Positions 25,601 to 32,731 of a stretch of DNA of 48,879 bases are shown here, one piece after another; within the stretch, counting starts at the first letter, position 1, and every line of letters starts with the position of its first letter. Made by a program: the position numbers and the translations under genes. Origin of the DNA: Burkholderiales bacterium (GTDB lineage Bacteria > Pseudomonadota > Gammaproteobacteria > Burkholderiales > UBA11063); the NCBI GenBank assembly GCA_028693355.1, contig JAQUVM010000007.1, positions 1 through 48,879 of the forward strand, written 5' to 3'. Below the pieces are notes generated by a model that did not search any database, was not told the origin of the DNA, and worked only from the letters and a program-made list of their open reading frames with translations.

Positions 25601-25973
25601 TGTATTAAATATTCCGGTTGATATAGATGCTGGTATTAAGATGCAAGGTAAAAAACTGTTTCCTGTAGCAGTTAAAACTATGGCAAGTGCTATCTATAAA
25701 TGTTGTGAGCAAGCTAATTTTGACGTATCAAATATAAATTTAGCTGTTCCTCATCAAGCAAATCAGCGAATTTTATCTGCGGTTGAAAGTCGTTTAAAAT
25801 TACCTAGTGGTATTATGTTTAGTAATATTGCTAATTATGGCAATACATCATCATGTACTATTCCTATAGCATTAAATGAAGCATTAGCTGAAGATAAAGG
25901 GCAATTAAATATTGCATTATGTGCCTTTGGTGCTGGGTTTACAACTGGTGCTGCATTATTGAAGTTATTGTAG
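22638..25973 (+). CDS. Four-part fusion: 2-oxoacid dehydrogenase E1alpha, E1beta, lipoyl domain and KAS III
   Basis: One 1111-residue frame joins four domains. Residues 1-325 are a ThDP-binding E1alpha (GDGTSQQGEVLEA at 142-154 through HNNN around 170). Residues 330-660 are E1beta (ILGEDIEDGKGDVFGVT; transketolase C-terminal domain with VVHEDNLTCGVGGDI). Residues 675-755 are a lipoyl/biotinyl domain with EIEASKS and probable lipoyl-Lys719. Residues 785-1111 are 3-oxoacyl-ACP synthase III with the complete triad Cys908 (NAACSGYLYA), His1039 (VPHQANQR) and Asn1069 (YGNTSS). No E2 acyltransferase domain (HxxxDG) is visible. A 2-oxoacid would be decarboxylated, its acyl group carried by the lipoyl arm and, by inference, handed to KAS III to prime a fatty acid or polyketide. 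E1beta-like sequence resembles branched-chain or acetoin E1 enzymes. It is a single gene with a strong terminator. Confidence 0.88.
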   Translation: MIVDKQQLLQLYGYMVASRESDIVEAELVNSGEANFLASSKGHEGSVVLAPFLIKQDWLHCHYRDKSLMLARGISNEMFFYSALAKAESHSAGRQMVSHMSAPELNIMSLVGPIGNNALQAAGVAMSIKDDASKPFAYCSIGDGTSQQGEVLEAIAEAKRSALPVLFFIHNNNLAISTRTEGKTFFSFPDGSRPRSFYNIPITHIDGTNPLQEIDKVGNIIDSIREYRTPQIIVMNVDRMDNHSNADDQKLYRTDDEIKLSHGNDPLLNSQNYLLANGFTQEEISTYTKDIISQVRAAVEVARHGTDPVMTQEAEVELASDIKPNAPEYRGDFNASERFTMLEAMRNVFNSQLKNDSNVVILGEDIEDGKGDVFGVTRGLSTTYPGRVLNSALSESTIVGLSVGMALTGKKPVAFIQFADFLPCTYNQIFSELGTMYWRTNGGWQAPVMVFAACGAYRPGLGPFHSQTNEGTFAHIPGLDVYMPSNAADAAGMINAAFKSNRPCLFLYPKKLLNNGSVVDTTSRDVDKQLVPVGKARTTRVGEHITLVGWGNTVSMCEQVADELEVVGMSAEVIDIRTIKPYDKETIIKSAEKTRNLIVVHEDNLTCGVGGDILATVAEYAKRPVKMRRITRPDTYTPCNFANQLELLPSFEKILTASSEMLGLKLSWEEESENDPSLFTVDVIGASPSDETVIINVININVGDEVKSGDVLVEIEASKSAGEILSPCNGIIEEICVELDDKAEVGKPLVKIRLPDGISKAAQAKPRKPILERKAIEIDESARNVINARVGRVGLARPQFRSGANVVTNDEILKLFPDFTNEDIIQRTGIKQRHRLAKGESVTELAVEAAIDTLDKQKLKLQDIDLVICATCSPEQLQSPSMACLILDKLTHIYGKVSVPAYDLNAACSGYLYALQVAQDYLRTRPHSRVMLITAEALSPRIKPDDFETAFLFADAATVTIVTGEDNIAECEAELMHVYIGSEAESGDVLNIPVDIDAGIKMQGKKLFPVAVKTMASAIYKCCEQANFDVSNINLAVPHQANQRILSAVESRLKLPSGIMFSNIANYGNTSSCTIPIALNEALAEDKGQLNIALCAFGAGFTTGAALLKLL

Positions 25974-25986
25974 ACTTAATTTTAAT

Positions 25987-26020
25987 AAAAAGTGCTGTAA
26001 TATTATTACAGCACTTTTTT
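25987..26020. terminator. Bidirectional terminator between the fusion gene and pepD
   Basis: A perfect 14-bp stem (25987-26000 with 26006-26019), a 5-base loop, and A/T tracts on both sides. It serves the plus-strand fusion gene and the minus-strand pepD. Confidence 0.85.
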
Positions 26021-26032
26021 TATTTCAGATGG

Positions 26033-27490
26033 TTACAGATTATTTATTATCTTAACAAGTAATTTCCAAGATTTTCCAACTGAAGCTATATTTACACGCT
26101 CGTTTGGTGAGTGTGGAAATTGTATTGTTGCACCTATAGATACTGCATCAAGATTTGGAAATTTATCCATTATTAATCCACATTCTAAGCCTCCATGAGT
26201 AGCACCAACTTTTATTTCATGACCAAATAATTCACGGTATGATTGACAAACTACAGATAATGATTTGCTCTCAATATTTGGTTGCCATCCAGGATAAATA
26301 CCATTTTGTTCAATTGTTGCACCAATTAATTTAAATGGAGCTGCAATCATATTACTTAATTTAATTTTAGGTGTATGCATCGCGCTACGTTGCATAGTAA
26401 TTACTTTTATATGATTATCATGAAAGCTAACAACTCCAATATTGCTAGATGTTTCTGCTATACCTAAATCATTATTAAGTCTCCATGCACCATTAAATGT
26501 ACTATTTAGTGCTAATATAAATTTATCTGCTTGTAGCTTACTTACAATTTTAGTATTTTCTACCTCTATAATTTCTAACTTCATGTTAGCATCAGTTTTT
26601 GCAAATTCAACTAAGAGTTCTTTTTTGAATTCTGTTATGAAGTTTTTAACTTTTGATAAATTATTATTTTGTACATTAATTACAGCTTCACAATAAGATG
26701 GAATAACATTACGTAATTTACCACCACTCATGGAAACTAAATTATAATCAGTGATATCTTTTAATTGTGTGAGTAAGCTAGTAATTTCTTTTATTGCATT
26801 TGCTCGACCTAGTGTTATATCACAACCAGAATGCCCACTAAATAAATCTTTTAACTCTATACGCATACTTGAAGTATCTATATCAGCTTCTTCATAAGAG
26901 ATATCATATGTTATATTTGTATTGACACCACCTGCACACCCAATGCTAACTTCTTCATCATCTTCAGAGTCTAAATTTAATAATACTTCTCCAGTTAATT
27001 CATTGCCTTTTAAACCAAATGCACCACTCATTCCAGCTTCTTCATCCGTGGTAATTAGTACTTCAATGTTATTATGTTTAATATCATTAGACGCTAATAC
27101 TGCTAATGCCATAGCAACGCCCATACCATTGTCAGCACCTAATGTGGTTTCATTGGCGGTTACCCATTCACCATCAATATATGCATCAATAGGATCTATT
27201 TCAAAATTATGTTTTGATTCTTTGGTTTTTGATGGCACCATGTCCATGTGCGCTTGAAGTATGATTTTTTTTCTATCTGGGTTGGCATCTGTTGCATTTT
27301 TACGAATAATTATATTACCAATATCTGTGACAGTATAGTCTAGATTCATATATTTGGCAGTAGAAATTAAATATGCTAAAACTTTTTCTTCTTTTTTAGA
27401 TGGGCGAGGAATTTTTGTTAACTCTTTAAAGTATTTCCAAACCACTTGTGGTTCAAGTTTTTCTATATCACGATCCATAATGTATTCCAT
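26033..27490 (-). CDS. pepD: Aminoacyl-histidine dipeptidase (M20, PepD-like)
   Basis: A cytosolic Zn-dependent dipeptidase of 485 residues, the usual PepD length. The metal ligands are visible: His81 in LQAHMDMV, Asp120 in LGADNGMGVA and the catalytic Glu in TDEEAGMSGA around 150. A further ligand His lies in the C-terminal GATHGGLECG / FPHSPNE blocks typical of PepD. It hydrolyses Xaa-His dipeptides and other short peptides. MEYIMDRDIEKLEP offers two start codons: ATG at 27490 or the second at 27478. It is transcribed alone towards the shared terminator at 25987-26019. Confidence 0.9.
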   Translation of the reverse strand: MEYIMDRDIEKLEPQVVWKYFKELTKIPRPSKKEEKVLAYLISTAKYMNLDYTVTDIGNIIIRKNATDANPDRKKIILQAHMDMVPSKTKESKHNFEIDPIDAYIDGEWVTANETTLGADNGMGVAMALAVLASNDIKHNNIEVLITTDEEAGMSGAFGLKGNELTGEVLLNLDSEDDEEVSIGCAGGVNTNITYDISYEEADIDTSSMRIELKDLFSGHSGCDITLGRANAIKEITSLLTQLKDITDYNLVSMSGGKLRNVIPSYCEAVINVQNNNLSKVKNFITEFKKELLVEFAKTDANMKLEIIEVENTKIVSKLQADKFILALNSTFNGAWRLNNDLGIAETSSNIGVVSFHDNHIKVITMQRSAMHTPKIKLSNMIAAPFKLIGATIEQNGIYPGWQPNIESKSLSVVCQSYRELFGHEIKVGATHGGLECGLIMDKFPNLDAVSIGATIQFPHSPNERVNIASVGKSWKLLVKIINNL

Positions 27491-27652
27491 ATATAAATTA
27501 TTTTTTCTAGTTGTGTAGTATTTTTATAATACATATAACAACCTTCACCATTATAAACTATTCTAAATTTAGCATATCTATAATTAAAATAGTTTTTAAG
27601 TTAGGTTTTGTGTGTAATTATATTATAACTGAGTTAGAATAATCGCAAAAAC

Positions 27653-27682
27653 TTGCAATTGAGAATCACTCTCATTTATAAT
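27653..27682 (+). promoter_or_regulatory. Promoter with embedded Fur box ahead of ftrA
   Basis: TTGCAA (27653-27658) and TATAAT (27677-27682) are separated by 18 bases. Between them lies TGAGAATCACTCTCA (27660-27674 or nearby), a palindrome close to the Fur consensus. The placement predicts repression by Fe2+-Fur and fits the iron-import role of the genes behind it. ftrA starts 33 bases after the -10 box, with AGGGG before its ATG. Confidence 0.7.
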
Positions 27683-27714
27683 ACCTGCTGTTCTGTAACT
27701 TTTAGGGGAAAAAA

Positions 27715-28419
27715 ATGCGGGTTTTATTAACAAGTTGTTTGTCTATGTTAGCAGTAGCGAGTTATGCATCTGAAGTGCCACTATGTGCACTGCCAGTAGT
27801 AGGAAGTAAAGTTGTAGTAAATAATGCACAAGTAGAAGGTGATAAAGATCCTGGTTGTGCTGATGTTCTTGCCAATGCTACTAAAGCAGCTAAATCAGCT
27901 AATTCAAAAATAAATTTAAATAATACTAGTACTATACCGTCTCAATTAAGCGTAGGTACGGTGTATTTACAACCAATTAATATGGCGCCAACTGGCATGA
28001 TGCTTCCTCGTGATAAATCAGATATCCATTTAGAGATTGATATTCATGCTAAGGCTAATCTTAAGTCTCGTGGTTTTGCGCCTGGTGATTGGCTACCAAA
28101 TGCTAAAGTAACTTATACAATTCAAAAAATTGGTAGTAATGCGCCAATTCAGTGTGGAAAAGACAAATCAGGTAAGCCTAAAACTACTTGTGATTTAATG
28201 GCAATGGTAGCATCAGATGGAGCACATTATGGTGATAATGTTAAATTAGATGGACCAGGTTTTTATGTAGCAACTTTTGATGCTAAAACAGACCCTATGA
28301 CTTTTGGTTGGCATACAGATACCGATAGTAAAGTTTTAGGTACTGAATATGTTGATTGGAAATTTAAGCAAAGTTATTTGTTTAAATTTACAGGTATCGG
28401 CAAAAAAGGTGGCTACTAG
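27715..28419 (+). CDS. ftrA: Periplasmic iron-binding protein, P19/Tpd/FtrA type
   Basis: The 234-residue protein has a Sec signal peptide (MRVLLTSCLSMLAVASYA) and the P19 fold motifs: GTVYLQPINMAPTGMML with a ligand Met, HLEIDIHA with ligand His, MVASDGAHYGDNV and FGWHTDTDSK. P19 family proteins bind Cu/Fe and deliver ferrous iron to the FtrBCD/FetM membrane system. It has its own Fur-box promoter. The ftrBC fusion gene follows only after a 402-base gap containing a MITE-like element, an unusual break for this operon. Confidence 0.85.
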   Translation: MRVLLTSCLSMLAVASYASEVPLCALPVVGSKVVVNNAQVEGDKDPGCADVLANATKAAKSANSKINLNNTSTIPSQLSVGTVYLQPINMAPTGMMLPRDKSDIHLEIDIHAKANLKSRGFAPGDWLPNAKVTYTIQKIGSNAPIQCGKDKSGKPKTTCDLMAMVASDGAHYGDNVKLDGPGFYVATFDAKTDPMTFGWHTDTDSKVLGTEYVDWKFKQSYLFKFTGIGKKGGY

Positions 28420-28461
28420 TCTATACTCTTTGTCTTTGAAATGTATGCGTTGTCTCATTTC

Positions 28462-28507
28462 AAAAAATGCTTCTCATGTACCATTTGTACACTTCGGCGC
28501 ATTTTTT
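28462..28507 (+). terminator. Possible terminator after ftrA
   Basis: AAAAAATGC (28462-28470) pairs with GCATTTTTT (28499-28507) around a loop that contains TGTACC...TTGTACA. A separate stem TTTGAAATG/CATTTCAAA (28435-28443 and 28456-28464) overlaps its start, so the two hairpins are alternatives. The mutually exclusive pairing could be regulatory. Confidence 0.4.
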
Positions 28508-28602
28508 ATTCAATGTTTCTAGCCTACAATTCAAATACTGCGAGTATATGAACTGTCTAAGGGTTTTTCTAATCTTTAGATTGTTTTAAAAAGTTCTAAA
28601 AG

Positions 28603-28776
28603 TAAATGGGAATATAGTTTTATAGCGAATGTTTAAGAATATTAGATTTTGTTATCGAAGATAGGCCTAGGTTTTGCGGTTGTTCGAACGTAAGCTAGTT
28701 TACGTAAAAATAGCTTTCGAGATGTACAAAATATTTATTCGAAAACTTTGAGCGAATAAAATCATATTTCCATTTA
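28603..28776. mobile_element. MITE-like palindromic element, 174 bases, between ftrA and the ftrBC fusion
   Basis: The ends are 21-base inverted repeats matching at 18 of 21 positions (28603-28623 and 28756-28776; TAAATGGGAATATAG versus TAAATGGAAATATGA read inward). Each end begins with TA, the target duplication of mariner/IS630-type elements. The middle carries further partial pairing around TTTTGT and CGAA. There is no coding capacity. It fills most of the 402-base gap that separates ftrA from the ftrBC fusion. Confidence 0.5.
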
Positions 28777-28821
28777 TTATATATAATTAATAAAATTAAC
28801 ACAAATAAAAAATACAATACT

Positions 28822-30084
28822 ATGATTAAAAAAATTATCTTTTCCATTTTCATTTTTATTATAGCAAATATTGGCCTAGTATATGCAGAACAGGCTGAAC
28901 CTATTACAGTTAATGCTATAATTAATACTACAGAAATTAAGTTTGATCCTCAAGTAATTCCTGAAAATACCCCATTTATTGTGCACGTAATAAATAATGC
29001 TGGTGTTCCTGTCGAATTAGAAAACTCAGATACCTCTGTAGAAGTTTACGCAGGTACTGATAAAACATTTAAGATAGGGCTTGAAGCTGGAAAATATAAA
29101 TTTTTTAATGATTTTAATCCAAAAACAAAAACTGCTGATTTAGTTGTATTAACTGCTGAGGAATATCAAAATCATCCTACTGTAGTTAATGGCAATACTA
29201 ATATAAGTAATATAACACCTAATAATGATAGTCATATTGATAATGGTAGTTCATCAATTTTAGATATTACGTTTATTATGTGGCGTGAAAGTATTGAGGC
29301 TTTGTTGGTAGTTGGTATTGTCTTTGGGTGGTTAAAACAGCTTAAAGAAGGTAGACGTGAGGGCATGCTTTTCTTAGCTGGCGGTATTGCTTTAGGTGTT
29401 TTATGGGCAATGATACTAGGATATACTCTTATTAAGTTAAGCGGTGTACTATCTGGAAATACGCAAGAGTATTTACAAGCAAGTTTGACAATGCTAGCAG
29501 CACTCATGATTGTATATATGGTCAAGTGGATGCGTTCAAATGGCGCAAAATTAAAATCAGAAATGTATAGTGCATTATCAAGCAATGAAACTAGACGTTG
29601 GAATATATCAATACTTATTGTGGTAGCAGTTGCTATTGCACGAGAAGGTAGTGAAGCAGTTATTTTTATCTATGCTCTTGGCTTTGGTAGTAAGGGAGTT
29701 GTAAATGCTGATATGTTTGGTGCTGTAGCAATAGGTTTATTGCTTGCAATCCTCACTATCTACATATTATCATTAGGTAATAAATTCTTTTCATGGAAGT
29801 ATTTCTTTAAAATTACAGAAGTATTGCTATTGTTACTAGGGGGTGCAATGTTACTAAACTCAGTAGATATGTTAGTATCAGTTGGTGCATTACCTGTACT
29901 TAAAGCTAAGTTTTGGGATACTTCATTTATCCTTAGTGATGGTGGGCATTTTGTTCCATTATTATCGAGTGTAGTAGGATATCGTGCTACACCTTCACTA
30001 ATAGACATTTTAGTTTATCTAGGATATTGGATTGGCGTTTTATGGTTTATAAAAAATAAAAATACTACTATGGTTAAAAAATAA
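28822..30084 (+). CDS. ftrBC: FtrB-FtrC fusion: cupredoxin domain plus Ftr1 iron permease
   Basis: A 420-residue membrane protein. After a signal peptide (about 1-22) comes a cupredoxin-like domain (about 27-112: EPITVNAIINTTEIKFDPQV, FNDFNPKTK), then a linker, then the Ftr1 permease with its two iron-binding motifs RESIE (155-159) and REGSE (274-278). In Bordetella-type systems FtrB (ferroxidase-like) and FtrC (permease) are separate proteins, so here the oxidase partner is tethered to the channel. The canonical cupredoxin Cu-ligand His/Cys set is not obvious, so the oxidase role is an inference. ftrD follows after two bases. Confidence 0.85.
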   Translation: MIKKIIFSIFIFIIANIGLVYAEQAEPITVNAIINTTEIKFDPQVIPENTPFIVHVINNAGVPVELENSDTSVEVYAGTDKTFKIGLEAGKYKFFNDFNPKTKTADLVVLTAEEYQNHPTVVNGNTNISNITPNNDSHIDNGSSSILDITFIMWRESIEALLVVGIVFGWLKQLKEGRREGMLFLAGGIALGVLWAMILGYTLIKLSGVLSGNTQEYLQASLTMLAALMIVYMVKWMRSNGAKLKSEMYSALSSNETRRWNISILIVVAVAIAREGSEAVIFIYALGFGSKGVVNADMFGAVAIGLLLAILTIYILSLGNKFFSWKYFFKITEVLLLLLGGAMLLNSVDMLVSVGALPVLKAKFWDTSFILSDGGHFVPLLSSVVGYRATPSLIDILVYLGYWIGVLWFIKNKNTTMVKK

Positions 30085-30086
30085 GC

Positions 30087-31505
30087 ATGCAAAAACTTTT
30101 AACTAAAATTGGACATTGGTTTTCAAAACACCAAGTGCTTATTCGTAGGTTACAATGGTTTATAATTTTGTTTTATGCTTGTTTGATTATAATACCACCA
30201 TTTTTACCGCTTCCAGATGAAGCTGCTACATTAATAAATAATTTTACTGTATTTGCTCAGTTTATGTTTTGGGGCATATGGTGGCCATTTGTCCTACTTA
30301 GCATAGTATTTTTTGGGCGTTTATGGTGCGGAGTTTTATGCCCTGAAGGGTCATTAAGCGAGTTTGCTAATAAATATGGACGAAATAGGGGAATTCCACA
30401 ATGGATGAAGTGGGGAGGATGGCCTTTTGTCTCTTTTTTGATTACTACTCTATATGGGCAAATGACTAGTGTTTATCAATATCCAAAGCCTGTAGTTTTA
30501 GTATTGGGGGGCTCAACTATTGCTGCAATTATTATTGGACTATTATATGGTAAGCAAAGTAGAATTTGGTGTAAATATTTATGTCCTGTAACCGGAGTAT
30601 TTGCACTACTAACTAAGCTTGCACCATATCGCTATAAGCCTGACAAAATAAAATGGCACGACTATGCTAACAAAAAAGTGATCCCTGTTCATTGCCCAAC
30701 AGTTTTACCCCTTCGAACAATGGTTAGTTCGTCTGAATGCTTAATGTGTGGCAGATGTAGTAACCATAGAGAAGCAATTGAGCTGAGTTTTAGATCACCT
30801 AATGAAGAAATATTAGTCCATGGTAAAGAGAGTAATAGTATTTGGGCTAGCCTAATCCTTATTTATGGTTTGTGTGGGGTTGCTTTGGCTGCATTTCAGT
30901 GGACAAATAGCTTTTGGCTAAACCATATGCGTGATGTAGTAGAGTCATGGTTTTTATCTAACAATATAATGTGGGTGTTTAATACTAATGCACCATGGTG
31001 GATATTTACAAACTATCCTGATCAGGATGATGTTTTTACATGGATATTTGGTATAGAACTGGTTATTTATATTTTAGGTATTGGTTTTATAATAGGTTCA
31101 ACTACATTTGGCTTAATTTCTTTAGCTACAAAAATTGTAAATCGCAAGTATGAGATTAAGGTTTTTAATCATTTAGCATTATCGTTAGTTCCATTGGGAA
31201 CTGCTAGTGTTTTCATTGGATTATTTGCACTAACTGTGACTCTTTTAGAAAAATATGCAAATCAAGGTTTTTTATGGATACCTTATTTAAAAGCAACTAT
31301 TTTATTTTTAGCAACGTGTTGGAGTACATATTTAGCATATAATATTATAGCTCAATATAGTAGCTCATTTATTCGTAAAGTAAGTAGTTTATGCTGTTTA
31401 CTGGTTGTTTTTGCTATGGTTAATTATTCATGGTTATTGGTATTGCATATTTGGACAATTAAGTCTGATAAAATTCCATGGAATACTCTTTGGGTACATT
31501 TCTAA
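30087..31505 (+). CDS. ftrD: 4Fe-4S polyferredoxin membrane protein, FtrD-like
   Basis: The 472-residue inner-membrane protein belongs to the NapH/CcoG-like family. It has an N-terminal hydrophobic region and the cysteine motifs CGVLCPEGSLSEF, WCKYLCPVTGVFALL and CLMCGRCSNHREAIEL, expected to hold [4Fe-4S] clusters. A long C-terminal half contains at least five more membrane segments. In FtrABCD/FetMP-type systems this subunit takes the electrons from iron oxidation. It starts two bases after ftrBC. A hairpin follows at 31508-31541. Confidence 0.85.
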   Translation: MQKLLTKIGHWFSKHQVLIRRLQWFIILFYACLIIIPPFLPLPDEAATLINNFTVFAQFMFWGIWWPFVLLSIVFFGRLWCGVLCPEGSLSEFANKYGRNRGIPQWMKWGGWPFVSFLITTLYGQMTSVYQYPKPVVLVLGGSTIAAIIIGLLYGKQSRIWCKYLCPVTGVFALLTKLAPYRYKPDKIKWHDYANKKVIPVHCPTVLPLRTMVSSSECLMCGRCSNHREAIELSFRSPNEEILVHGKESNSIWASLILIYGLCGVALAAFQWTNSFWLNHMRDVVESWFLSNNIMWVFNTNAPWWIFTNYPDQDDVFTWIFGIELVIYILGIGFIIGSTTFGLISLATKIVNRKYEIKVFNHLALSLVPLGTASVFIGLFALTVTLLEKYANQGFLWIPYLKATILFLATCWSTYLAYNIIAQYSSSFIRKVSSLCCLLVVFAMVNYSWLLVLHIWTIKSDKIPWNTLWVHF

Positions 31506-31507
31506 AT

Positions 31508-31545
31508 AAAATGATAGTTAATCGTATTGATTAACCATTTTTATT
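31508..31545 (+). terminator. Terminator-like hairpin after ftrD
   Basis: AAAATG plus GTTAATC (31508-31523) pair with GATTAAC plus CATTTT (31529-31541), loop GTATT, one bulge, then T-rich sequence. It would end the ftrBCD unit before ynfA. Confidence 0.5.
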
Positions 31546-31556
31546 AAAAAGTAGAT

Positions 31557-31898
31557 ATGATGGTAAAAACAATTTTTTTATTTATGGCAACGGCGATTGC
31601 TGAAATTTTAGGTTGCTATTTACCAATGCTGTGGCTAAATCATGGTAAAAGCATTTGGTTATTATTGCCTGCAGCTATATCATTAATAATATTTTCTTGG
31701 TTGTTAACTCTTCATCCAGAGGCATCAGGAAGGGTATATGCCGCATATGGTGGTATTTATATATCAGTTGCAATTATATGGTTATATTTTGTAGATAAAG
31801 TTGTGCCATCAATTTGGGATATTACTGGTTCTTTAATTATAATTTGCGGTGTCATGGTGATTGTGTTGGGAAATAATTTTGATAATAAAGTCTTGTAA
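31557..31898 (+). CDS. ynfA: YnfA family membrane protein (UPF0060)
   Basis: A 113-residue inner-membrane protein of four helices. The YnfA signatures [35 protein letters not shown] and [12 protein letters not shown] are present. YnfA relatives resemble small multidrug resistance transporters. Two ATG codons lie at 31557 and 31560. It is separated from ftrD by a hairpin and ends at a strong bidirectional terminator, so its link to iron uptake is positional only. Confidence 0.9.
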   Translation: MMVKTIFLFMATAIAEILGCYLPMLWLNHGKSIWLLLPAAISLIIFSWLLTLHPEASGRVYAAYGGIYISVAIIWLYFVDKVVPSIWDITGSLIIICGVMVIVLGNNFDNKVL

Positions 31899-31926
31899 TT
31901 ACTATGTAGATTTTTTGATAAATGGG

Positions 31927-31970
31927 AAAAATAAAGATAGCTAGTTATCTAACTAGCTATCTTTATTTTT
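31927..31970. terminator. Bidirectional terminator between ynfA and the CNSG lipoprotein
   Basis: A perfect 20-bp stem (31927-31946 with 31951-31970; core AAAGATAGCTAGTT) closes a 4-base loop. The run of T (and A on the other strand) makes it work for the plus-strand ynfA and the minus-strand gene ending at 32005. Confidence 0.88.
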
Positions 31971-32004
31971 CAAGTGATCCTTAAAACCGTAGATAGTGGT
32001 TTAA

Positions 32005-32439
32005 TTATTGAGCAACTGGAGCTGGAGGAGTAACCGTACCTGTCAGAGTTAACATAGCCGTGTTAGAAGTAGGTAATACTGTCGAGCTTTCATCTAGACT
32101 ATAAATACCAGATTCCGCAAGTAATTGGCTGCATGGAATTGGACCCATTATTATCATTGTTGCCGATTCAGTAGTATTTCCAGTATATAACAGATTAGAC
32201 GATATAGTACCAGCTGCTTTTTTATAAATTGTTGCATTTAGACTAAATGGTATATTACTTTCTATCGGCATATTTGTTCTATTCATAGTTATTGTCACTG
32301 ATTCATTCATACTAAGGTTACATATAGATTGTGAAAATGATACAGTTACTTTTGGTTGATTACTACTGCCAGAATTACATGCAACCAGTGTGCCACCAAG
32401 TGCGGATAGTGACATTAATGTGATTATGAATTTTTTCAT
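32005..32439 (-). CDS. Small lipoprotein of unknown function
   Basis: A 144-residue protein with a lipoprotein signal (MKKFIITLMSLSALGGTLVAC, lipobox LVAC, Cys21) followed by NSGSSN. The mature part is beta-rich with repeated T/S/N stretches (MNESVTITMNRTNMP) and two Cys, in SQSICNLSM and PIPCSQL, likely a disulfide. The C-terminus is a Pro/Ala tail (TPPAPVAQ). Its lipobox context CNSG recurs in the lipoproteins at 16221 and 18757. Function unknown; the gene stands alone. Confidence 0.75.
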   Translation of the reverse strand: MKKFIITLMSLSALGGTLVACNSGSSNQPKVTVSFSQSICNLSMNESVTITMNRTNMPIESNIPFSLNATIYKKAAGTISSNLLYTGNTTESATMIIMGPIPCSQLLAESGIYSLDESSTVLPTSNTAMLTLTGTVTPPAPVAQ

Positions 32440-32731
32440 GCTAAATTGACTTTCTAAAATTTTATAGTTGTACGTTTTGTGGCATCATTATATCATAGGG
32501 GGTTTTTATGTAAATATGCTACAACATATTTTTTATATGTTTTATATTATTAAACTTTAGGTTATATATTTTAGAGTATTTCTGTTCTGTGTCATTTCAC
32601 TACAGGGAAATTATTTTAGAAGCTTAGTTTTAGTAATTTTATATTTAATTTGTGTGATTTGCTTTTACAGTAGTTCAGCGTTTTTAGTTTGCATGCTACA
32701 ATACCATATTATTTATAGTATTGGATTTATG

